64,000 nucleotides of DNA from Anomaloglossus baeobatrachus (Eukaryota; Chordata; Amphibia; Anura; Aromobatidae), in assembly GCF_048569485.1 (NCBI RefSeq), contig NC_134360.1:183322796-183386795 (forward strand). Direction: 5' to 3'. Position 1 is the first letter of the stretch. Every line of letters begins with the position of its first letter. Shown piece by piece: positions 58,439 through 64,000 of this stretch. The translations under genes were made by a program, and so were the position numbers. Under the pieces are notes generated by a model, which was not told the DNA's origin, did not search any database, and saw only the letters and a program-made list of their open reading frames with translations.

Positions 58439-59021
58439 AGGCCGCTTTACACGCTGCGATATCGGTACCGATATCGCTAGCGTGGGTACCCGCCCCCATC
58501 TGTTGTGCGACACGGGCAAATCGCTGCCCATGCCGCACAACATCGCCCAGACCCATCACACGTACTTACCTGCCCCGCGACGTCGCTGTGACCGACGAAC
58601 CGCCTCCTTTCTAACGGGGCGGTTCGTTCAGCGTCACAGCGACGTCACAGCTGCGTCACTGAACCGCCGCCCAATAGAAGCGGAGGGGCGGAGATGAGCG
58701 GGACGTAACATCCCGCCCACCTCCTTCCTTCCGCATTGTGGCCGGGTGGCAGGTAAGGAGAGGTTCCTCGTTCCTGCGGTGTCACACGGAGCGATGTGTG
58801 CTGACGCAGGAACGAGGAACAACTTCGTTACTGCTGCAGTAACGATATTTGGGAATGGACCCCCATGTCACCGATGAGCGATTTTGCATGTTTTTGCGAC
58901 GATGCAAAATCGCTTATAGGTGTCACACGCAACGGCATCGCTAATGCGGCCGGATGTGCGTCACAAAATCTGTGACCCCAACGACTTCGCATTAGCGATG
59001 TCGTAGCGTGTAAAGCCCCCT
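58439..59021 (+). mobile_element. Family A MITE, copy 12 (583 bp)
   Basis: Ends AGGCCGCTTTACACGC and GCGTGTAAAGCCCCCT, with TTA on both sides (58436-58438, 59022-59024). Core GCCCAATAGAAGCGGAGGGG. Inserted between the protease and reverse-transcriptase parts. Confidence 0.93.
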
Positions 59022-59896
59022 TTACTGTACAAATGGTATTGAGGTTTCGAAACCCTTGTTAGCCTTACATAACTCCACTATAGAATGTAAAATTCAGGAG
59101 ATACTGAAATGGAGTATATATTATACAGTAAAGAACACTGTTTGGGAACCTGTATTTCGGCGGTTACCACAAGTCTTCCTTGGCCTCTCTCTGATTTTTG
59201 TGACGTGTTCTCAAAGAAAGAAAGTTAGGAGTTGCTGCCCCATAGGCCTTATAACAGCACCATAAGTATGATCCTGTGGCCAAAATTGCCCAAGTGTAAA
59301 TGCTATAATTTTTCTGGTCCTGAGAGATCAGCTCTTAAAGAGTACATATCAGATGGTGGGCTACGGCCATGCCTGGACTTCCAAGAATTCAACCAAATAA
59401 TGGTTCGGGACCCTTCTCTTTTTCCTCTCATTCCAGACCTCTTTAATCAGATTGCCAATGCTACATGGTTCTTTAAACTTGACCTTATTGGGGCCTATAT
59501 TCTGATCCACGTCAAACAGGGAGATGAGTGGGAAACAGCCTTTAATACACCCAAGGGGCACTTTGAAAATCTAGTGATGCCATTTGGGCTTACCAACGAG
59601 CCTGCTGTATTCCAACACTTTGTTAATGATGTGTTTTCATCTTTTGTGGAAGTCTGTAATCATTTACCTAGATAACATTTTCATATACTCAGAGGATTAT
59701 GGGTCTTATATGGAACATGTCAGACAGGTACTTCAAATTCACAGAGAGAACAAGTTGTGTGCTAAATTTGAGATGTGTGTATTCGCCGTACTGAAATGTC
59801 CTTTTTTTGGGGGTATATAATTTCCATGGCACGTTTTCGGATGGATCCCACTAAATTACAGGCTACATTAAAATGGGACGGTCCTGGAAACCTTAA

Positions 59897-60390
59897 AGTA
59901 AACCTGTCAGGTGCAATATGCACCCAGAATCACGAGCAGTTCTGGGTGCATATTTCTAATCCCTGCCTAACTGTCCCTGTATCTAGTAGAAGACATAAAA
60001 CTATTTCTAAAGAAAATTTATGACATGCTAATGAGCGCAGGGACTAGTCGCAAGGACGTTATTGCTCACGACTAGTCCGCTAACTTGCTATTGAAGCCCA
60101 TTGCCCAGCGTCATTGGCGGTGATGCACGTACCTGTGTCCATTGTCACTGCCTCAGACGCAAGATTTAGGCTCAGTGCGCATGATCAGAAGTCAACGTAT
60201 TTACGGTCATGCACACAATGAAGCTGGGTGTACGCGTCTTGGCTTCAGAGAGGTCTAGTGCCATTGACCGGAAGTGCCGGGGACTTCACAACTACAGCAA
60301 GCAACCCTGTAAGTGACACATCGTTGGAATCCGTATCTCTGCTCTGACCTCATTCTCCTCTCAGATTAGGTATCAAAAATCTGCCCTAAT
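59897..60390. mobile_element. T2/Kolobok-like MITE, left part
   Basis: TTAA (59893-59896), then AGTAAACCTGTCAGGTGC, then GCAGTTCTGGGTGCATAT as in 43181-44275. The matching right end was not found. Confidence 0.6.
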
Positions 60391-60399
60391 TGCCCTAAA

Positions 60400-60770
60400 A
60401 ACGCATGTGCGTTTTTTACCTGTGGATTGCTCACATGTAATGCAAGTCTATGGAAAACTTCCACACACAAAACTCAGCGTACACCCACAAGAGAAATTGA
60501 CATGCTGCGGACTGGAAAACACAGGTGCGTTTACGCGACGTAAAAAAAAAACAAAACACAATGGGCAGGAGATTTCTATTAATCCCGTCCACTTTGCTTG
60601 TACAGTTGAACCTCGGTTTAGGAGTAATCCGGTTTGCGAGCATTTCGCTATACGAGCAAAGCTTTCTGTAAATTTGTAACTCAGTTTACGAGCAAGCATT
60701 GCTGTACGAGCAAATACCGCACACCCTTCCAGTTCCGTACTTTCACCGCGCTCTGACCTGCTTTTGTAGT

Positions 60771-60824
<54 letters not shown>

Positions 60825-61397
60825 TATGCTCACCTTACCTTCCGTTCCATCGCCGGCCTCCCAGTTCTTGTAGTTTGCCGATACAGGATGTGTATCGGGT
60901 AAACATCGCGACGATGGATGGATGGATGAACTTCCGCTTTCAGCCGCTACTCAAAGGCAGCGGAAGGTCCGGCATTGGTCGCTATGGTTACCCAATACAC
61001 ATCCTGTACCGGCGAACTACAAGTAATATGTTTGTTTGTGCATGTTTGTACGTGTGTGGAATGGCACAATAAGGGACCAGGATGGGTCATTGAACGAATT
61101 GTCTACATTCCAATGATTTCCTATGGGAAATTTTGCTTTGCTAGACGAGTAACTTGGTTTACAAGCACACTCCCAGAACGGATTATACTCTTAAATCAAG
61201 GTTCCACTGTACTGGAAAATTATGCATTTTAGATGGAGTAAAAATATGTAGCTTCAAAAATGCAAGTAAAACTCATTGTGGCATACACTAAAACTATATA
61301 AAAAGAAAATAACATAAAAAAAACTTAGTTCAACAGCATCACAGAACGCACAGTGCGTATGAGTTTTCATGAAATCACATCCACTTTGCTTGAACTG
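60400..61397. repeat. Decayed family E-like MITE holding a mariner MITE
   Basis: AAACGCATGTGCGTTTTT at 60399 and GTCCACTTTGCTTGTA at 60590 are E-like interior blocks. CATCCACTTTGCTTGAACTG recurs at 61379, just before the next family A copy. The mariner-type MITE 60603-61209 interrupts it. No clean ends. Confidence 0.4.
60603..61209. mobile_element. Mariner-type MITE, copy 2 (607 bp)
   Basis: Ends CAGTTGAACCTCGGTTTA and AAATCAAGGTTCCACTG, with TA on both sides (60601-60602, 61210-61211). A (CA)26 tract lies at 60770-60822. Confidence 0.9.
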
Positions 61398-61400
61398 TAA

Positions 61401-61970
61401 AGGCCGCATTACACGCTGCGATATCGTGACCAATATCGCTAGCGTGTGTACCCGCCCCCATCGGTTGTGCGACACGGGCAAATCGCTGCCCGTGGTGCAC
61501 AACATCGTGCGGACCCGTCACACTACTTACCTGCCTAGCGACGTCGCTGTGACCGGCGAACCGCCTCCTTTCTAAGGGGGCAGTTCGTTCAGCGTCACAG
61601 CAGCGTCACCGAACCGCCGCCCAATAGAAGCGGAGGGGCGGAGATGAGCGGGACATAACATCCCTCCCACCCCCTTCCTTCCTCATTGCAGGCGGCCGCA
61701 GGTAAGGTGAGGTTCCTCGTTCCTGCGGTGTCACACATAGCGATGTGTGCTGCCGCAGGAGCGACGAACTACTTCGTACACCGAGCAGCAGCGATATTCG
61801 AGAATAGGGGGTGATGTCACCGATGAGCAATTTTGACCGTTTTTGCGACGATTCAAAATCGCTCATAGGTGTCACACGGAAAGACATCGCTAAAGCGACC
61901 GGATGTGCATCACAAATTCCGTGACCCCAACGAGATCGCTTGAGCGATGTCACAGTGTGTAAAGCGGCCT
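61401..61970 (+). mobile_element. Family A MITE, copy 13 (570 bp)
   Basis: Ends AGGCCGCATTACACGC and GTGTGTAAAGCGGCCT, with TAA on both sides (61398-61400, 61971-61973). Core GCCCAATAGAAGCGGAGGGG. A piece of a family E-like MITE (GGCTGAGTGCACATGG) abuts it at 61974. Confidence 0.93.
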
Positions 61971-62129
61971 TAAGGCTGAGTGCACATGGCGCGATTTTGC
62001 TGCCTTTTTTCTTGCAGCTTTACATAAATCTGCATGTCTATCCTTTTGCCAGCAAAGTCTATGAGCATTCTGAAGTGCTGTACAGCACATATCACTAGTG
62101 ATAAAAAAGCCCACATGATAAATGTTTGG

Positions 62130-62497
62130 GAAACGCCTTTGACTTTGAAAGTTAATCACATTAAAGCGAGAGCAATTATCAGTCCAATCATCAGATATTA
62201 AGCCTCCACCCCATTAGTATATATGAGTGCGTAAAATACCTTTCTTAAATACTACACGTTCATTATCCAAACTGATGAATGGTCAAACCGGTTAGGTTAG
62301 TAGCTAATAATTAGGAGACTGGCTAATGACGCTGAGTTTTCTAGAATGGTTCAAAAGATAATTTTCGCAAAAGAATGACTCCGGTCCTTGCACTCGCAAA
62401 TTACTGGCTGTAATCAGACTTGTCACGTCACGCAACATATGATAGTTTTATAATTTGACCTCCATGTTTATGTGAAGCTTTTTGTTCTTTCTTGCAG
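62130..62497 (+). other. SLC35A3: Intron end before SLC35A3 exon 2
   Basis: Repeat-poor sequence ending in the pyrimidine-rich acceptor TTTTTGTTCTTTCTTGCAG, with AG at 62496-62497. Confidence 0.8.
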
Positions 62498-62702
62498 AGT
62501 AGTCCAGAACCCACAATGGCATCTCACCTGAAGTATATCTCCTTGGGGATCCTAGTGTTTCAGACCACCAGCCTAGTACTGACTATGCGCTACTCCCGAA
62601 CACTTAAGGAGGAAGGGCCACGCTACTTGTCTTCCACGGCTGTGGTGGCCGCAGAGGTGCTGAAGATTGTGGCCTGCATCCTTCTGGTGTACAAAGACAA
62701 CA
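62498..62702 (+). CDS. SLC35A3: SLC35A3, first common coding exon (UDP-GlcNAc transporter)
   Basis: SLC35A3 is a nucleotide-sugar transporter that moves UDP-N-acetylglucosamine into the Golgi lumen in exchange for UMP, feeding N-glycan branching. The usual start is ATG at 62516 (ACA ATG G, good context). 62 codons plus one base follow to the donor GTAAGT at 62703. The residues [19 protein letters not shown] and [11 protein letters not shown] match vertebrate SLC35A3 almost exactly. Residues about 5-26 form membrane segment 1 and about 38-59 form segment 2. The Glu and Lys of the AAEVLKI turn are kept. The first six codons of the exon (SSPEPT) are open and in frame, so they are leader in the usual message but coding if the exon at 41020 is used. 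About 260 residues are encoded beyond the window. Confidence 0.97.
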
Positions 62703-62964
62703 GTAAGTACAGTATATGCTTAATTATGCCAATTATCATAAGGACGGTGTGTTGTGTACATGTAAGTGTCATTGTCTCATAAAACCAGTTAAAAACAAGA
62801 AAGTTTTGTTTTGCACGGGTTGGTTAATTCCTGTTCTCTTGCTGCCTCAAACATTTGCTTTACCCTTAAAAACCGGAAAGAAGCTGTCAATTTTCATTTT
62901 TGCGTTATTTATTCTCTTATATAGCACCACTAGCTGTAGTACCTCACATTGTCCTGGATAGTAA
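62703..62964 (+). other. SLC35A3: Start of SLC35A3 intron after exon 2
   Basis: Donor GTAAGT followed by plain intron sequence. The last AG dinucleotide before the pyrimidine array is at about 62959-62960. Confidence 0.85.
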
Positions 62965-63250
62965 TTCTCTATCTCTCTCCCTCCCCCCCTCGCTCCCCCT
63001 CTCTCCCCCTTCCTCCCCCTCTCCCCCCCATCCTCCCTTCTCTCCCCCCCTTCCTCCTCCTCTCCCCTTCGCTCCCTCTCTCTCCCCCTCTCCCCTTCGC
63101 TCCCTCTCTTCCCCTCGCTCCCCATCTCTCGCCTTTGTTCCCCCTCTCCCTCTCGCACCCCCTCTCTCCCCCTTTCTCCCTCTCTCTCCTCGCTCCCCCT
63201 CTATCTCCCCCTCTCACTCTCTCTATCTCCCCCTCTCTCACTCTCCCTCT
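62965..63250 (+). repeat. CT-rich low-complexity tract
   Basis: Irregular CTCTCCCCC and CTCGCTCCC runs that lead into the ordered 20-bp array. It is probably the decayed flank of the same minisatellite. Minus-strand frames of Gly/Glu/Arg only are artefacts. Confidence 0.92.
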
Positions 63251-64000
63251 CTCCCCCTCGCTCACCCTCTCTCCCCCTCTCTGCCCCTCGCTCACCCTCT
63301 CTGCCCCTCGCTCACCCTCTCTGCCCCTCGCTCACCCTCGCTCACCCTCTCTGCCCCTCGCTCACTTTCTCTGCCCCTCGCTCACCCTCTCTGCCCCTCG
63401 CTCACCCTCTCTGCCCCTCGCTCACCCTCTCTGCCCCTCGCTCACCCTCTCTGCCCCTCGCTCACCCTCTCTGCCCCTCGCTCACCCTCTCTGCCCCTCG
63501 CTCACCCTCTCTGCCCCTCGCTCACCCTCTCTGCCCCTCGCTCACCCTCTCTGCCCCTCGCTCACCCTCTCTGCCCCTCGCTCACCCTCTCTGCCCCTCG
63601 CTCACCCTCTCTGCCCCTCGCTCACCCTCTCTGCCCCTCGCTCACCCTCTCTGCCCCTCGCTCACCCTCTCTGCCCCTCGCTCACCCTCTCTGCCCCTCG
63701 CTCACCCTCTCTGCCCCTCGCTCACCCTCTCTGCCCCTCGCTCACCCTCTCTGCCCCTCGCTCACCCTCTCTGCCCCTCGCTCACCCTCTCTCCCCCTCG
63801 CTCACTTTCTCTCCCCCTCGCTCACCCTCTCTCCCCCTCGCTCACCCTCTCTCCCCCTCGCTCACCCTCTCTCCCCCTCGCTCACCCTCTCTCCCCCTCG
63901 CTCACCCTCTCTCCCCCTCGCTCACCCTCTCTCCCCCTCGCTCACCCTCTCTCCCCCTCGCTCACCCTCTCTCCCCCTCGCTCACCCTCTCTCCCCCTCG
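63251..64000 (+). repeat. 20-bp pyrimidine-rich minisatellite, continues past window
   Basis: Unit CTCACCCTCTCTGCCCCTCG, perfectly regular from about 63290 to 63780 except one CTCACTTTCT variant near 63361. From 63781 the unit becomes CTCACCCTCTCTCCCCCTCG (G to C), again with one CTCACTTTCT unit (about 63801). At least 36 copies are in view. Confidence 0.98.

Larger units (their letters stand above)
53797..59885 (+). mobile_element. Ty3/gypsy LTR retrotransposon fossil cut by MITEs
   Basis: An old, broken element on the + strand; 3' end not found. Parts in order: an LTR-like leader (about 53797-55110, limits tentative; a TATATA-type promoter motif at about 54595), gag (55140-55330 and 55905-56315, the latter with a zinc-knuckle-like Cys/His region), protease (about 57295-57487, with an Asp-Ser-Gly core) and reverse transcriptase (about 59225-59880, with Leu-Asp-Leu and VMPFGL blocks). 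It carries many breaks besides insertions. Four family A MITEs plus the one in the leader, one family B MITE and one family E MITE are inserted, and a T2-like MITE begins at its right edge. Confidence 0.8.

Noticed and set aside
62847-63295. Gly/Glu/Arg-rich minus-strand frames
   Set aside because: Translation of the complement of the CT-rich tract. No complexity and no domain.

Overview
This window looks like a stretch of a large amphibian (probably frog or toad) genome. The only host gene I recognise is SLC35A3, the Golgi UDP-N-acetylglucosamine transporter, on the + strand. The evidence for an anuran is the mix of repeats: Tc1 and mariner copies, L2-type LINEs, a Penelope-like element, Ty3/gypsy fossils, MITEs with the TTAA / AGGG ends known from the Xenopus T2 family, and very many foldback MITEs flanked by TTA or TAA. 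This is inference; no database was searched.

Host gene layout. A GC-rich, GC-box-bearing stretch at about 5690-6064, ending in a good splice donor, is the best candidate for the SLC35A3 promoter and untranslated first exon. A short coding exon at 41020-41070 (17 codons, stop just upstream, strong Kozak context, GTAAGT donor) would splice in phase 0 to the exon at 62498-62702. It would add a 23-residue N-terminal extension to the transporter. Exon 62498-62702 carries the usual start (62516) and the first two membrane segments and is unmistakable. The rest of the gene lies beyond the window. Everything else from 6 to 62.5 kb would then be intron.

Repeat layout. 0-5.7 kb: a 2.75-kb foldback composite holding a 62-bp minisatellite, a dispersed repeat and a family A MITE. 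6.2-7.2 kb: a 0.9-kb CA/TA-rich tract. 7.5-8.8 kb: a mariner. 9.4-11.0 kb: the 3' end of an LTR-element fossil on the minus strand. 12.5-17.2 kb: an L2 LINE split by a Penelope-like element, itself split by a MITE and a Tc1. 17.8-20.6 kb: a MITE holding a 1.8-kb hairpin. 22.7-25.2 kb: tandem-like repeats. 27-32 kb: foldbacks and a 132-bp tandem repeat. 32.4-38.4 kb: a second L2 copy split by a chain of insertions. 38.5-40.2 kb: a MITE holding two other MITEs. 43-48 kb: T2-like and other repeats with some plain sequence. 48.8-49.4 kb: a 24-bp CpG-rich minisatellite. 50-53 kb: three MITEs. 53.8-59.9 kb: a Ty3/gypsy fossil cut up by five MITEs. 62.97-64 kb: a pyrimidine-rich 20-bp minisatellite that runs off the end.

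MITE families are named here by their ends. A: GGGGGCTTTACACGC (13 copies). B: GTCACACTAAGC-like (5). C: GGCTACTTTCACACATCCGG (3). D: GGCTAGTTTCACACTTGCG (2). E: GGCTATGTGCGCAC (about 10). Families A-E share a 3-bp TTA/TAA target duplication, as in PIF/Harbinger transposons. No encoded transposase for them is visible. The main points for a second look are the alternative SLC35A3 exon, the AG-free pyrimidine array after exon 2, the back-to-back MITEs sharing one TTA, and the promoter-like core carried by family A.
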